From Sphingomonas sp. OK281 (GTDB lineage Bacteria; Pseudomonadota; Alphaproteobacteria; Sphingomonadales; Sphingomonadaceae): a stretch of DNA of 64,000 nucleotides. Positions 7,844-17,198 of this stretch are shown here, piece after piece. The notes under the pieces were generated by a model that was not told the origin of the DNA, made no database searches, and worked only from the letters and a program-made list of their open reading frames with translations. A program made the translations under genes and the position numbers. Where the stretch lies: assembly GCF_900115295.1 (NCBI RefSeq), contig NZ_FOVZ01000007.1:93375-157374 (forward strand), read 5' to 3'. Numbering within the stretch: position 1 is the stretch's first letter; each line of letters starts with the position of its first letter.

Positions 7844-8848
7844 ATGACTGGAACCGATGAGCACGGTGAGGATGCCGTCGAGGCGCAGGCAGCGCAGTGG
7901 TTCGCGCGCCTGAAATCGCTGCCAGTGTCCCACGAGACGCTGCAGCAGTTTATCGCGTGGCAACGTGACGAGACGCACGCAGCAGCGTTCGACGCAGTCG
8001 AGCAACTCTGGTCACGCGCGGGCGACCTGGGCGATCGGCCCGCCATGGTGGCCGCAACGCAGGACGCGCTGTCCCGCAAGGGAAGACGGCGATCGTCGTC
8101 CTGGTCGCTACGCCCGGCCTTGGCGGCGTTGGCCGCGATCGTCTTTCTGTTGCTCGGCAGCGGCGCGACCTATTGGGCGCTGCGACCGAGTGCGAACGCG
8201 TATGCGACCGGGGTCGGTCAGCAAAGCGTCGTCGCACTGGAGGACGGCTCGAAGGTCACGCTCGACACCGACACGCACATCGTCGTGCGTTTCGATGCGG
8301 ATGGGCGGAGCGTCATCCTGAAGCGGGGCCAAGCCTATTTCACGGTCGCGCACGACACCGCGCGTCCGTTCCGCGTCGAGGCGGGCGACACCGGCGTCCT
8401 CGCGACGGGCACCCAGTTCGCCGTGCGGCGCGATGGGAGGGCGGTCGACGTGACGTTGGTCGAGGGTAGCGTGCGGGTCGCCGCCGGGCGCGCGCCACCG
8501 GCAACACTCCGAACGGGGCAGCAGCTTGTGCTGCGTCCCGATCGGGCCGCTGTCGTGCGGGCGGTGGATGCCGGCACGGCGACGGCGTGGACGCAGGGCC
8601 GGATCGTGCTGGACGGCTGGACGCTGGCGCGCGCGCTGGTCGAGGTGAACCGCTATACGCCCAGACCGGTCCGGCTCGAAGCGGCGCGCTATGCCGATGC
8701 GCGGCTCAGCGGCACGTTCGATGTCGGTGATATCGACAGCTTCATCGCGGCGGCGACCGCGCTGCTGCCGCTGAACGCGCAGCGGGACGCGCACGGTTCG
8801 ATCCGCCTCATCGAGCGCCCGTCGCAAAAATCGCCATCGCCGGGTTAG
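7844..8848 (+). CDS. fecR: FecR-type anti-sigma factor
   Basis: An inner-membrane anti-sigma regulator of 334 residues that relays receptor occupancy to FecI. The cytoplasmic part has QWFARLKSLPVSHETLQQFI and AAFDAVEQLWSRA (DUF4880-like). One membrane helix follows (LRPALAALAAIVFLLLG). The periplasmic FecR domain has LEDGSKVTLDTDTHIVVRF, GQAYFTVAHD, RPFRVEAGD and a C-terminal DUF4974-like STN-contacting part ending LPLNAQRDA. A GTG at 7832, adjacent to the fecI stop, is an alternative start. I chose the ATG with AGGTGG upstream. It is co-transcribed with fecI. Confidence 0.9.
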   Translation: MTGTDEHGEDAVEAQAAQWFARLKSLPVSHETLQQFIAWQRDETHAAAFDAVEQLWSRAGDLGDRPAMVAATQDALSRKGRRRSSSWSLRPALAALAAIVFLLLGSGATYWALRPSANAYATGVGQQSVVALEDGSKVTLDTDTHIVVRFDADGRSVILKRGQAYFTVAHDTARPFRVEAGDTGVLATGTQFAVRRDGRAVDVTLVEGSVRVAAGRAPPATLRTGQQLVLRPDRAAVVRAVDAGTATAWTQGRIVLDGWTLARALVEVNRYTPRPVRLEAARYADARLSGTFDVGDIDSFIAAATALLPLNAQRDAHGSIRLIERPSQKSPSPG

Positions 8849-8930
8849 GGTCGTCACCATGCCGGCGCGTCTCTTGTTCCGAAGCCCCGGTACACGCCGG
8901 GACTCGGCGGAACGACAAGGGGCACGGGGC

Positions 8931-11900
8931 ATGACGGGTTTTCAAACGGGGCGGTGGTCCGGTCTGCGCGGCGGTACCGCCGCCCTGCTGCTACTGGCGG
9001 CGGTGCCGTCCCCGCTACAGGCACAATCGGGGGCGCCCTCGTTCACCTTCAGAATTGCGGCGGGGCCGCTTCACCGAGCGCTGGTCGCCTTCGCTGCCGT
9101 GACGGGCGAGCAACTGCTCTATTCGACGGACCTCATCGCAGGCCGCAAGGCCCCCAGGCTGGATGGCCGGCTGCCGGCGGACCGGGCGCTCGACCGCCTG
9201 CTCGACGGAACCGGGCTCGCGGCGCACCGGATCGGGCCGCGGATGATCGTGCTACGCCCGGTTATTGCACCCGATCATGACCGCCCACCGGCAGCAGGAC
9301 AGCCGAGCGCCAGTGCGGTGTCGACGCCCGGGCAAGGCGTCGCACAGCGAAGCCAGAGCCCGTCGTCCAGGGTGATTCGTGCGACGGCAGAGGAGCCTGC
9401 ACGCGAGGAGATCGTCGTCACGGGTACGCATCTGCGCGGCGGCGCGGCGGGCTCGCCCCCGGTCGACAGACTGACGCGTGAGGATCTGGCCAGGCGTGGC
9501 TTTGCGACGGTCGCGCAAGCCTTGCAGGCATTGCCGGGCAATTTCGGGGGTATGGCGACCGAACAGAGCGCGCTTGCCTTTGCCGATACGACAGGCAGCA
9601 ATGGCGGGTTCGCGACCGGCGTCAATCTGCGCGGCCTGGGGGCGGGTGCCACGCTGGTGCTGGTCAACGGCCAGCGGCTCGGGGGGTCGGGTACCAAAGG
9701 CGCGTTCAGCGACGTGACCAGCATCCCGACCGGCGCGCTCGACCGGGTCGAGGTGCTGATGGATGGCGCATCGGCGATCTACGGGTCCGACGCGGTCGGC
9801 GGCGTGGTCAACATCCTGCTCAAGCGTCGTTTCCAAGGGGCGGAGACCCGGGTACGGTTCGGCAGCGTGACGGATGGCGGCAAGCGCGACGTGCAGCTCG
9901 ATCAGACGATCGGCAAGCAATGGACCACCGGCGGCATCATGCTGTCCTATGAATATGACCGGGCGGGTCGGCTGGCGAGCGACGACCGGGCGTTCGCGCG
10001 CTCGACCGATTCCCGCAGTCTTGGCGGGACTGATCACCGCTATATCTTCAGTTTGCCGGGCAACGTGCTCGGTATCAATCCGGTGACGGGCGCGCTCGGA
10101 GCGGCCTACGCCATCCCGGGCGGCCAGGACGGCCGATCACTGACGCCCGGCGACTTCCTGGCGGGCACGACCAATCTCCAGAATTCCCGGACCGATACCG
10201 ATCTCATCCCGCGCCAGGAACGCCATAGCCTATATGCGACGCTCGACCAGGATATCGGCGCCGCGCTCCATCTCACCGCAGATGCGCGCTATTCGCACCG
10301 GTCGTTCGATGCGCGGCTGCCGGGCTCGGCGGCGATCGTGCAGATCACGGCCGCCAATCCGTGGTTCGTGTCGCCGACGGGCGCATCGTCCGACCTGATC
10401 GCCTATTCGCTGGCGCCGGAACTCGGCCCCATCGACACGCACGGTTATGCCGAGGCGATGGCGACGTCGGTCGGGCTCAATGTTGATCTTGGATCCAGCT
10501 GGAAGCTGCGCAACTACGGCGCGTTCGCGCAGGAACGCGAGCTGAACGAGTCGCGCAATCTGGTCAATACCGCCGCGCTCGCCGAAGCGACGGGCGCGAT
10601 ACCCGATAATCCCGCCACCGCGTTCAGCACCGCCACGAGCGGCTTTTTCAATCCTTACGGGACGGGCAGCAGTAACGCCGCCGCGATCCTCGATTTCGTC
10701 GGTGCGGGCTATTCGCGGTCGCGCACGCGCAGCCAGGTGCTGACGGGCCATGTCGATGCGGATGGTCCGCTCCTCTCCGTACCCGGCGGCATGGTCCGGC
10801 TCGCGCTCGGCGGGGATGTGCGGCGCGAGACGTTCCGGCGGAGTGGAGAAAGCCTCCTGTCGAGCGCGCTGCCGGTGGCGACCGGCGATGTGCGCGCGTC
10901 GCGACTGATCGAGGCCGGCTTTGCCGAGATGCAGGTGCCGATCATCGGCACGGCCAACGCCGTGCCCCTGATCCGCCGACTGGACGTATCGCTGGCGGCG
11001 CGGATCGAACATTATGACGATTTCGGCACGACGACCAACCCGAAGGTCGGTGTCTCCTGGATCCCCGTGACGGGCGTGACGCTGCGGACGAGCTACGGCA
11101 CGTCGTTCCGCGCACCGAACCTGCGCGAGCTTCAGGACCGGGAACAATATTCGGTCACGACCCTGTCGCGCGGCGGCACGAGCGTACCGGTGATCCAGCT
11201 TTCGGGCGGGAATCCCGATCTGATCCCGGAAAAGGCGCGCAGTTGGACCGCGGGGTTCGACCTCGATCCTGTCGCCATCCCCCGCCTGCATCTGAATGCG
11301 ACGTGGTTTCGGACCGTGTTCAGCCAGCGGGTCGCGACACCGGCGAGCGCGAACTTCGCCAATGCGCTGACCGACCAGACTCTGGTGCCGTTCGTCCGGT
11401 TCGTCTCGCCGATCGCCAACGCCGCCGATCTCGCCACCGTGACCGCGCTGCTGAACGACCCGGCGTTTACCGGCGGCAACAGCTTTCCGCCGACCAGCAT
11501 CGCCGCGATCGTCGACACGCGCTTCGTCAACACCGGCAAGGTCGATGTGAGCGGGATCGACCTGTCCGCCAGCTACACGCTTCCGGCTGGCGCCAACACG
11601 TTCACCGTGTCGGGCAATGGCTCCTACCTGCTGCATTACCGCGAACAGGTCACGCCGACCTCGATCCCGGTCGACCGCATCAATCGCGTGGGGCAGCCCG
11701 TCGACCTGCGGGGCAGGATGAGCCTTGGCTGGCGCCGCGGCCCGGTCGATGCGCTGGTTGGCCTTAACTATGTCGCACCGTACCGCGATCTGCTCGGCAC
11801 CCCGATCGACGCCTGGAAAACGGTCGATCTGCAACTGGGCTATACGGTGCCCGACGGACCCGGCGCGCTGCAGGGCGTGGCGATCGCGCTGTCCGCGCGG

Positions 11901-12017
11901 AACCTGTTCGACCGCCCGCCACCCTTCTATGATTCCCCGGTTGGGGTCGGGTATGACGCGGCGAATGCCGATGCGCTCGGGCGCTATGTGTCGGTGCAAC
12001 TCACCAAGCGCTGGTAA
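8931..12017 (+). CDS. TonB-dependent receptor with STN signalling domain, lasso peptide uptake candidate
   Basis: An outer-membrane receptor of 1028 residues. It has a signal peptide (about 1 to 32, ending VPSPLQA), an STN secretin-like signalling domain (FRIAAGPLHRALVAFAAVTG, about 38 to 90), a linker, a TonB box and plug (REEIVVTGTHL, then VNLRGLGAGATLVLVNGQR), and a long beta-barrel ending in a C-terminal aromatic strand (YVSVQLTKRW). The STN domain pairs it with the FecR and FecI genes just upstream. The isopeptidase gene starts two bases after its stop. In astexin-type loci such receptors are proposed to bring the lasso peptide back into the cell. Start 8931 gives a clean signal peptide; the frame opens at 8859. 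Confidence 0.9.
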   Translation: MTGFQTGRWSGLRGGTAALLLLAAVPSPLQAQSGAPSFTFRIAAGPLHRALVAFAAVTGEQLLYSTDLIAGRKAPRLDGRLPADRALDRLLDGTGLAAHRIGPRMIVLRPVIAPDHDRPPAAGQPSASAVSTPGQGVAQRSQSPSSRVIRATAEEPAREEIVVTGTHLRGGAAGSPPVDRLTREDLARRGFATVAQALQALPGNFGGMATEQSALAFADTTGSNGGFATGVNLRGLGAGATLVLVNGQRLGGSGTKGAFSDVTSIPTGALDRVEVLMDGASAIYGSDAVGGVVNILLKRRFQGAETRVRFGSVTDGGKRDVQLDQTIGKQWTTGGIMLSYEYDRAGRLASDDRAFARSTDSRSLGGTDHRYIFSLPGNVLGINPVTGALGAAYAIPGGQDGRSLTPGDFLAGTTNLQNSRTDTDLIPRQERHSLYATLDQDIGAALHLTADARYSHRSFDARLPGSAAIVQITAANPWFVSPTGASSDLIAYSLAPELGPIDTHGYAEAMATSVGLNVDLGSSWKLRNYGAFAQERELNESRNLVNTAALAEATGAIPDNPATAFSTATSGFFNPYGTGSSNAAAILDFVGAGYSRSRTRSQVLTGHVDADGPLLSVPGGMVRLALGGDVRRETFRRSGESLLSSALPVATGDVRASRLIEAGFAEMQVPIIGTANAVPLIRRLDVSLAARIEHYDDFGTTTNPKVGVSWIPVTGVTLRTSYGTSFRAPNLRELQDREQYSVTTLSRGGTSVPVIQLSGGNPDLIPEKARSWTAGFDLDPVAIPRLHLNATWFRTVFSQRVATPASANFANALTDQTLVPFVRFVSPIANAADLATVTALLNDPAFTGGNSFPPTSIAAIVDTRFVNTGKVDVSGIDLSASYTLPAGANTFTVSGNGSYLLHYREQVTPTSIPVDRINRVGQPVDLRGRMSLGWRRGPVDALVGLNYVAPYRDLLGTPIDAWKTVDLQLGYTVPDGPGALQGVAIALSARNLFDRPPPFYDSPVGVGYDAANADALGRYVSVQLTKRW

Positions 12018-12019
12018 TC

Positions 12020-14455
12020 ATGATCCCGCTTCTACTCTGCGTCATGCGGCGCCTTGTGGCGCTGTGCCTGCTGTGCGTCGCGGTGCCACTCGGCGCGCGC
12101 CCCTATAGCGTCGACGACATGCTCCGGACCGAGGGGTTCGGCAGGATCGAGGTCGCACCAGGCGGACGCTGGCTCGTGTTCGAACGGCAAATTCCGTTCG
12201 AGACAGCGGCGCGGTTCGACCTCGATGCCATGGAGGTGCTGCGTGCCCGGCTCTACATCGTCGATCTCGCGCACCCGGCAAAGGCAAGGCCGCTCTTGCT
12301 GCCGGAGCAAGGCGCGGGAAGCGTCATGCTCGGCTTTTCGCCGCGCGGCACGAAGCTGGCGATGGGACGGCTCGACGGACAACGCTGGACCCTGGGCATC
12401 GTGACCCTGGCCACCGGGGCGGTGCGCTGGTTCGCGGTCGCACCTGACTATTCGGACTTCCGGCCGACCCTCGCCTGGGCATCGGACGATACGCTCGTGA
12501 TGCTGGCCCATGATGGCGATACGCCGCCCTGGGTCCTGCGGCGCGACGCGCAGGACCGGACAGCGGTATCGCGTGTTTGGGCCCAGGCGCAGGATGGCCG
12601 GGTGTCGACGGTTACGGCGATCGGCAGCGGGCGGTTTGACGGGATCACGGCACCGGCACCGCCGATGCATCTCCTCCGTCTCGATATAGTGACGGGGAAC
12701 ACGCAACTTCTGGCACGCGGCGCGTTCGAGACGCTGCGCTTGTCGCCCGACGGCCAGCATGTTGCGTTGACGGAGCCCAGCGAGATTATCCGCGTCACGA
12801 CGACGTCGCCGATTCGGCAGTCCGCCGACCTGCGCCGGCGTCGACTGCGCATCGTGGCCATGACCGACGGGCATGTCTGGACACCCTGCGCGGCATGCGA
12901 CCTGCCGTTCGATCCACCGATCTGGTCGCCCGACGGGCGCAATCTGCTCTTCTACGCGCGGCATGGCGATAGAAACTGGTCAACCGGTCAGCCATGGGTG
13001 GCGGACGTCCGGTCGCACCAGTCGCGCCCGGTCCCGCTTGCCGGGGTCCGGCCTGCGATCATCATGAGCAGGGGCGCGTATGACGCCGTCGCTATGGCTT
13101 GGCTCGGGTCCACGCCGATCCTATTCGGTCGCATGGATGCAGGCGCCACACGCGCCGACTGGTATGCAGTGGGGCCGCGTGGATCCGCAGTGCTCACGGC
13201 CGCGATTGCCAGCCCATCCTCGACGCTCATTCAGGCGCCGGGATCGGCCCCCATCATGCTGACGGCGGATAGTGGCTGGCGCCTAGGGACGCGCCGCGTG
13301 CCGCCCTTGCTGTCGGGCATGGACGGCGTGATGGCACTCGGCACCAGTTCGGCAAAGCCGGATCCGAACGCACCCCTGTTGGGCTGGCGACGAACGGCGG
13401 ACGGGATACGGATCGACCTGCCAACCCGTCACACGCGTCGGTTCGTGGTTCGCACGGCCGGTGCGGCGCGTCCGGTAACCGTCAGCTTGCAGACGAGCAC
13501 CGCGATCGTCACCGAAACACTGCCCAATGGCATCGCCCATCTGCTCGTCGTGGCGGCCGACCGGCCGCCGCTGGCCATCGCGACGATCAACGCGTCGCTC
13601 GCGGACGTGGCGGTGCGCGCGCCCCTGCCCGTACGCCACCGGCTCCCCGGTGGACGGACTGTCACGAGCTGGCTGTACCTGCCGGCCCCGGCCCCCTCCG
13701 GCCGGAGGCCGCCGCTGATCGTCATCCCCTATGCGGGCACGGTGTACGGCGACACGCCACCGGCGCTCTGGAATCCGGGGATCGGACGCACCTATACCAA
13801 TGTCCCCGCGCTCGTTGGGCATGGCTATGCGGTGCTGCTGCCGAGCATGCCCGATCTTGCACCCACCGATACCGCGCCGTTCGACTTCGCAGGGCAAATC
13901 CTGTCTGCAGTCGACGCGGTAATCGCGCGCGGCGACGCCGACCCCGCACGGCTGGGTCTATGGGGCCACAGCTATGGCGGCTATACAGGAGCCACGGTCG
14001 CCACCGAGACCGATCGCTTCAACGCGATCGTCGTGTCGAGCGGCATTTATGACTTGACGAGTTTCCAGGGGACGTTCGCCCCGACGGCACGGATGAACCC
14101 GGGCTATGGCTTGGGCATCCTGCCCTGGGCTGGCTGGACCGAGACGGGGCAGCCCCATCTCGAGGCAAGCCCCTGGACCAACCCGGTGCGCTATGTCGCG
14201 AACAGCCCGATCTATCATGTCGGCCGCATCACGACACCGATGCTGATCCTGGCGAGCGACCGGGACTTCACGCCGCTCCAGCAAGGCGAGCAGCTGTTTT
14301 CCGCGCTTTATCGCCAGGGCAAGGATGCCGAACTGATCAGCTATTGGGGCGAAAACCATGTGCTGATGAGCCCGGCCAATGTCCGTGACGCCTATGCGCG
14401 CGTGTTTGCCTGGTTCGATTCCCATTTCGAGGCACCGCGCCGGCCCGGTCCGTGA
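12020..14455 (+). CDS. Lasso peptide isopeptidase, S9 prolyl-oligopeptidase family (AtxE-like)
   Basis: A periplasmic or envelope S9-family serine hydrolase of 811 residues. In astexin-type loci this protein cuts the isopeptide bond of the lasso ring and linearises the peptide. A signal sequence (LVALCLLCVAVPLGARP) precedes a beta-propeller region (about 30 to 530) and a C-terminal alpha/beta hydrolase domain. The catalytic Ser651 lies in GHSYGGYTG, the Asp (probably Asp749) in SDRDFTPL, and His780 in GENHVLM. It begins two bases after the receptor stop, so it is in the FecI-FecR-receptor operon, and it converges with the cyclase gene. A general dipeptidyl peptidase would look similar; the neighbours decide the call. 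Confidence 0.85.
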   Translation: MIPLLLCVMRRLVALCLLCVAVPLGARPYSVDDMLRTEGFGRIEVAPGGRWLVFERQIPFETAARFDLDAMEVLRARLYIVDLAHPAKARPLLLPEQGAGSVMLGFSPRGTKLAMGRLDGQRWTLGIVTLATGAVRWFAVAPDYSDFRPTLAWASDDTLVMLAHDGDTPPWVLRRDAQDRTAVSRVWAQAQDGRVSTVTAIGSGRFDGITAPAPPMHLLRLDIVTGNTQLLARGAFETLRLSPDGQHVALTEPSEIIRVTTTSPIRQSADLRRRRLRIVAMTDGHVWTPCAACDLPFDPPIWSPDGRNLLFYARHGDRNWSTGQPWVADVRSHQSRPVPLAGVRPAIIMSRGAYDAVAMAWLGSTPILFGRMDAGATRADWYAVGPRGSAVLTAAIASPSSTLIQAPGSAPIMLTADSGWRLGTRRVPPLLSGMDGVMALGTSSAKPDPNAPLLGWRRTADGIRIDLPTRHTRRFVVRTAGAARPVTVSLQTSTAIVTETLPNGIAHLLVVAADRPPLAIATINASLADVAVRAPLPVRHRLPGGRTVTSWLYLPAPAPSGRRPPLIVIPYAGTVYGDTPPALWNPGIGRTYTNVPALVGHGYAVLLPSMPDLAPTDTAPFDFAGQILSAVDAVIARGDADPARLGLWGHSYGGYTGATVATETDRFNAIVVSSGIYDLTSFQGTFAPTARMNPGYGLGILPWAGWTETGQPHLEASPWTNPVRYVANSPIYHVGRITTPMLILASDRDFTPLQQGEQLFSALYRQGKDAELISYWGENHVLMSPANVRDAYARVFAWFDSHFEAPRRPGP

Positions 14456-14457
14456 TG

Positions 14458-16240
14458 TCAGGCGCGCGCGGCGTCGATCGCGGTGATCCGATCGCACCAG
14501 GCGCGTGCCCAGCGCTCCATCAGCAGGACGACGAATATCTCGGTATAGCAGTTCGTCCGCATCACGTGCTCGGGGTCGAGCACCATCGCCAGCGTCTCGC
14601 GGTCAAGGAGATGATGCTGATCGAGCACGCCGCCGATCAGATAATCGCGCAGGAACGGCATGCTCGCCGCGAGCATTCGGCCGAAGAACGGCGTGAGGCA
14701 GCCCTTGCCGCGGCGCTCGAGCAGGATAGGCGGCAGCCGCTCTGCATAGGCCTGCCGGATCATCGCACGATCGCGTCTGCCCTGCGTAAGGTCGAGCGCA
14801 GAGATGGGCAGGACATGCTCGAGCAGGGGTTGCGACATTAAGGGATGCCGGACAGTCATCGCCGATGCGCACCAGGATCCGCCAAACGCCGCCCGACAGG
14901 CGGCGAGATTGAGAATCTGGAGCTGCTTGGCAGGAGCGAGGTCGACGGTGTCGTAGAGCCAGCGCAGCGGATGATCGTCGTGCGGCATGTCGCGGGCCAC
15001 GAGATCGACCCGATAGTCCGGAAGGGCGATCGCGCTCGGTTCGATGCGCGCGCGCAAGGCCGTGCCGAGGACCGACCAGATCGATCGTCCGGTCCAGCCA
15101 GCAAGATCGGCGATCGTTGCGGCCTTTGAAAGCCAAGGCTGTGGATCGCGCCAGAGATCCGCGGCGATCAACGGCGTTGCGGGCTGGAAGAAGAGTGCGT
15201 CGCCGCCCTGGCCGGTGAGCAAAGTATCGGCGCCCAGCGCCCGTCCCCGCGCGGCAAGATCGCGATCGTGGAAGACACTGAGGCTGGCGACATTGGGGCG
15301 CAGCGTCACCGGCACGTCGGCCATAAGCGCCGCGTCAACGATGCGATGATCTTGGAGGGTTTCGTGGACCGGGAAGCCGAGATACGCGGCGACGGCTCGC
15401 GCATAGACGCGTTCGTCGCCCTCGCGGTCGATGGCATGATAATGGAACCAGCCGGCGACATCGCGACCCGACCGGACGAGGCCCGCGGCGACGATCGCCG
15501 AATCCAGGCCGCCGGACACTTCGGCGATCGCGATTCGCGTACAGGAATGCCAGGCGCCGATGCAGGCATCGATGAGGGCGGGCAGAGACGGTGGCGACGA
15601 TGGTAGGGGCTGTCGCACGAACATGGCCGGCGCCCAGAGACGGGTCGTTCGTTGCGTATCTCCCGCAAGCGTCAATCGTGTGCCCGGGGGGACCGCTTCG
15701 ACACCGACGAGCGGCAGCGCATCGCCGACCGAGCCGGGGGGCCCCCACCCGCAGCCAGTCGATCGCGAGACCGACCGGCGGCGCGTGGGCGATGAATGGC
15801 TCGGGCATGGACGTGACGATCTGCAGGGCTTCACACTGCCAGAGGACGCAATCGAGCATGCCGACGGGATCGCGGAAGATATCGAGAGAGGCCGGGTCAT
15901 TTGGCTCGATCCGCAACGCCACATACGCGCCCCAGCACCGCGTCGTCAGGTGATCGCACAGCATGGCGAAGTCTTGGTCGCTATTCGAAAGGACACTGTC
16001 GGCGACGCGCCCCTCTTCGGTTGCGGTACGATCGAACACCGAACCGATGACGACCGTGCGATCGTCGACCGTACTATACTCGCGAGCGTGACCAAGCGGC
16101 GCTTCCGCCAGGACCGTCCATCCACGATGTTCCTGGACACTCTGCCAACCCCGGGCGAGGGCCGCCGTGCGAAGCCGTGCTGCCAACTGATCGGCAGGCC
16201 GATCCTCGACGCGCCAACGATACGCGATGAAGCCGGTCAT
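14458..16240 (-). pseudogene. Lasso peptide macrolactam synthetase (protein C, asparagine-synthetase-like), frameshifted
   Basis: This ATP-dependent enzyme would activate the ring Glu side chain of the precursor and join it to the N-terminal Gly. The N-terminal glutaminase-like domain (MTGFIAYRWRVEDRPAD to DWLRVGAP) is in one frame from 16240 to about 15745. The rest (GSVGDALPLVGVEAVPPGT to the end) continues in another frame. The synthetase domain has the ATP-binding loop SGGLDS and the conserved GQGGDALFF and LERRGKGCLTPFF. Removing one base from the G6C5 run at 15736 to 15746 restores about 593 codons, the normal size for protein C. The start overlaps the B stop (ATGA). Either a real inactivating or slipping mutation, or a sequencing error. 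Confidence 0.87.
15736..15746. other. G6C5 homopolymer tract at the frameshift in the lasso cyclase gene
   Basis: On the plus strand six G are followed by five C. The two halves of the cyclase reading frame join exactly here, offset by one base. Such tracts are prone to replication slippage and also to basecalling error. Confidence 0.8.
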
Positions 16241-16914
16241 GCGCTGGCGCGCTCGATGAGGAATATCGTTTGAAACCCTTCCACCTTGCCGATGCGTTCG
16301 CCCAGCAGAAGATCGCCATCGGCCAGCCAGCAATGCGCGTGGAAGGGGAAGAGCGACACGCCGAAGATCCAGTCGGCGCGCAGCCCGTAACAGCGCAGGA
16401 AATGCAGCAGGAAGAAGGACCGAAACAGGCACTGGATGCGGAACGGCAGCCAGAGGCAAAGGCGCTCGAAGCAGGCGGTTGCAGGCGCTGGGGAAAATTG
16501 CGGGACACGCGCGGTATCCCGCTGCGCATGCGCGATCATCTGGGCGAAGGACGAACGGCGAAAGCGCCATGTGGCGCAGACTAGTGCACGCAGGAAGCGG
16601 GCAATATCCCGGGCGTCGGGCGAGCGAAGGTCCGCCGCAGGCGCTTCATGCCAGAGCGGCGTGATCGGTCGCGCCGAAGCGCGGCTCCCATCCTGTTGGC
16701 CATTGGCCACGAGGCCTTGTTCCAGCAATTGGCTGCGTACCGCCTCCAGGGATATGGGACCACGATTGTGGCATGTGGCATCGCGAGGATCGTACACGCA
16801 GAAATAGGCGTCACGGTCGATATCGAGAAAGATGATGCCATCCGACGATCGGACGGCATGAACACTATCGGCGAGCGCTAGGGAGTCGAGAAGATCGTCG
16901 GATCGGAGCGCCAT
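16237..16914 (-). CDS. Lasso peptide B protein: fused RRE (PqqD-like) and leader peptidase
   Basis: A 225-residue fused B protein. The N-terminal third (about 8 to 80) has the PqqD-like form SVHAVRSSDGIIFLDIDRDAYF expected of the leader-recognition domain. The C-terminal part is the transglutaminase-like B2 peptidase: Cys162 in FRIQCLFRS, His194 in FHAHCWLAD and Asp199 make the Cys-His-Asp triad, and GVSLFPF precedes the His. It would remove the leader from the precursor after Lys22. The start MALRSDD (16914) has GAGGAA eight bases upstream. It follows the precursor by 53 bases and overlaps the cyclase start by four. Precedent for the fused form is the astexin-type clusters. Confidence 0.88.
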   Translation of the reverse strand: MALRSDDLLDSLALADSVHAVRSSDGIIFLDIDRDAYFCVYDPRDATCHNRGPISLEAVRSQLLEQGLVANGQQDGSRASARPITPLWHEAPAADLRSPDARDIARFLRALVCATWRFRRSSFAQMIAHAQRDTARVPQFSPAPATACFERLCLWLPFRIQCLFRSFFLLHFLRCYGLRADWIFGVSLFPFHAHCWLADGDLLLGERIGKVEGFQTIFLIERASA

Positions 16915-16930
16915 GGCGGGTTCCTCGCTA

Positions 16931-16960
16931 TGCGGCACCGGCCTAAAGACCGGTGCCGCA
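16931..16960 (-). terminator. Stem-loop between lasso precursor and B gene
   Basis: TGCGGCACCGG (16931 to 16941) pairs perfectly with 16950 to 16960, closing an eight-base loop. It starts seven bases after the precursor stop and ends 16 bases before the B start. With no T run it is more likely an attenuator or a stabiliser of the short precursor transcript than a full terminator, giving more precursor than enzyme. Confidence 0.65.
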
Positions 16961-16967
16961 GCCTTGG

Positions 16968-17087
16968 TCAGTCGTAATAGCCGACCATCAGCGTTTCCTG
17001 CCGGGCACCGATCGGCGTCCCCTTGGTCTGACGCCGTGCAGAGCCCAGCACGATCAGTTTGGGCGCGGATTGTGGTTCTTTCGTCAT
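16968..17087 (-). CDS. Lasso peptide precursor (39 residues), predicted new lasso peptide
   Basis: A 39-residue precursor. The leader MTKEPQSAPKLIVLGSAR continues to Lys22 and contains the lasso leader pattern PxL(x3)G(x5)T: Pro9, Leu11, Gly15, Thr21. Thr21 is the penultimate leader residue, as in known precursors. The Tyr usual three before the Pro is Gln6 here. The predicted core is GTPIGARQETLMVGYYD (residues 23 to 39). Gly1 and Glu9 of the core would form a nine-residue macrolactam ring, leaving an eight-residue tail with bulky Tyr15 and Tyr16 that could lock the thread. AAGG lies eight bases before the ATG. B and C follow on the same strand. I do not recognise this core from described peptides. 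Confidence 0.87.
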   Translation of the reverse strand: MTKEPQSAPKLIVLGSARRQTKGTPIGARQETLMVGYYD

Positions 17088-17114
17088 GATAACAACCTTT
17101 CCTTGCTTGTGTTT

Positions 17115-17188
17115 CCACTGCGACTCGGCAGTGGCATTAATGATCTCGCGCCATCGGAAAGACTCATCCAAGCTATATTAGAGATATA
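17115..17188. promoter_or_regulatory. Leader and promoter region of the lasso precursor with two dyads
   Basis: The 111 bases between the GntR gene and the precursor contain a 7-base inverted repeat around six bases (CCACTGC and GCAGTGG, 17115 to 17134), which would fold in the 5' leader. They also contain TATAT-TAGAG-ATATA (17174 to 17188). The latter is AT-rich and could be the promoter, an operator of the neighbouring GntR protein, or both. Confidence 0.4.
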
Positions 17189-17198
17189 TTTAACGCGC

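Noticed and set aside
10230..11999. Minus-strand frame of 589 codons inside the first TonB receptor
   Set aside because: Arginine- and His-rich antisense frame with no family features; the plus-strand receptor is continuous and well supported.
12020..14455. General dipeptidyl peptidase of family S9
   Set aside because: The motifs alone allow it, but the FecI-FecR-receptor operon and the facing ABC genes make a lasso isopeptidase the better call.
14458..16240. Ordinary asparagine synthetase (AsnB)
   Set aside because: Position after a precursor and fused B protein with overlapping start identifies it as lasso protein C; AsnB would not be expected in this operon.
16968..17171. Longer 67-residue version of the lasso precursor starting at 17171
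   Set aside because: The extra 28 residues have no lasso leader features, and the internal ATG at 17087 has a Shine-Dalgarno and gives a normal leader length.
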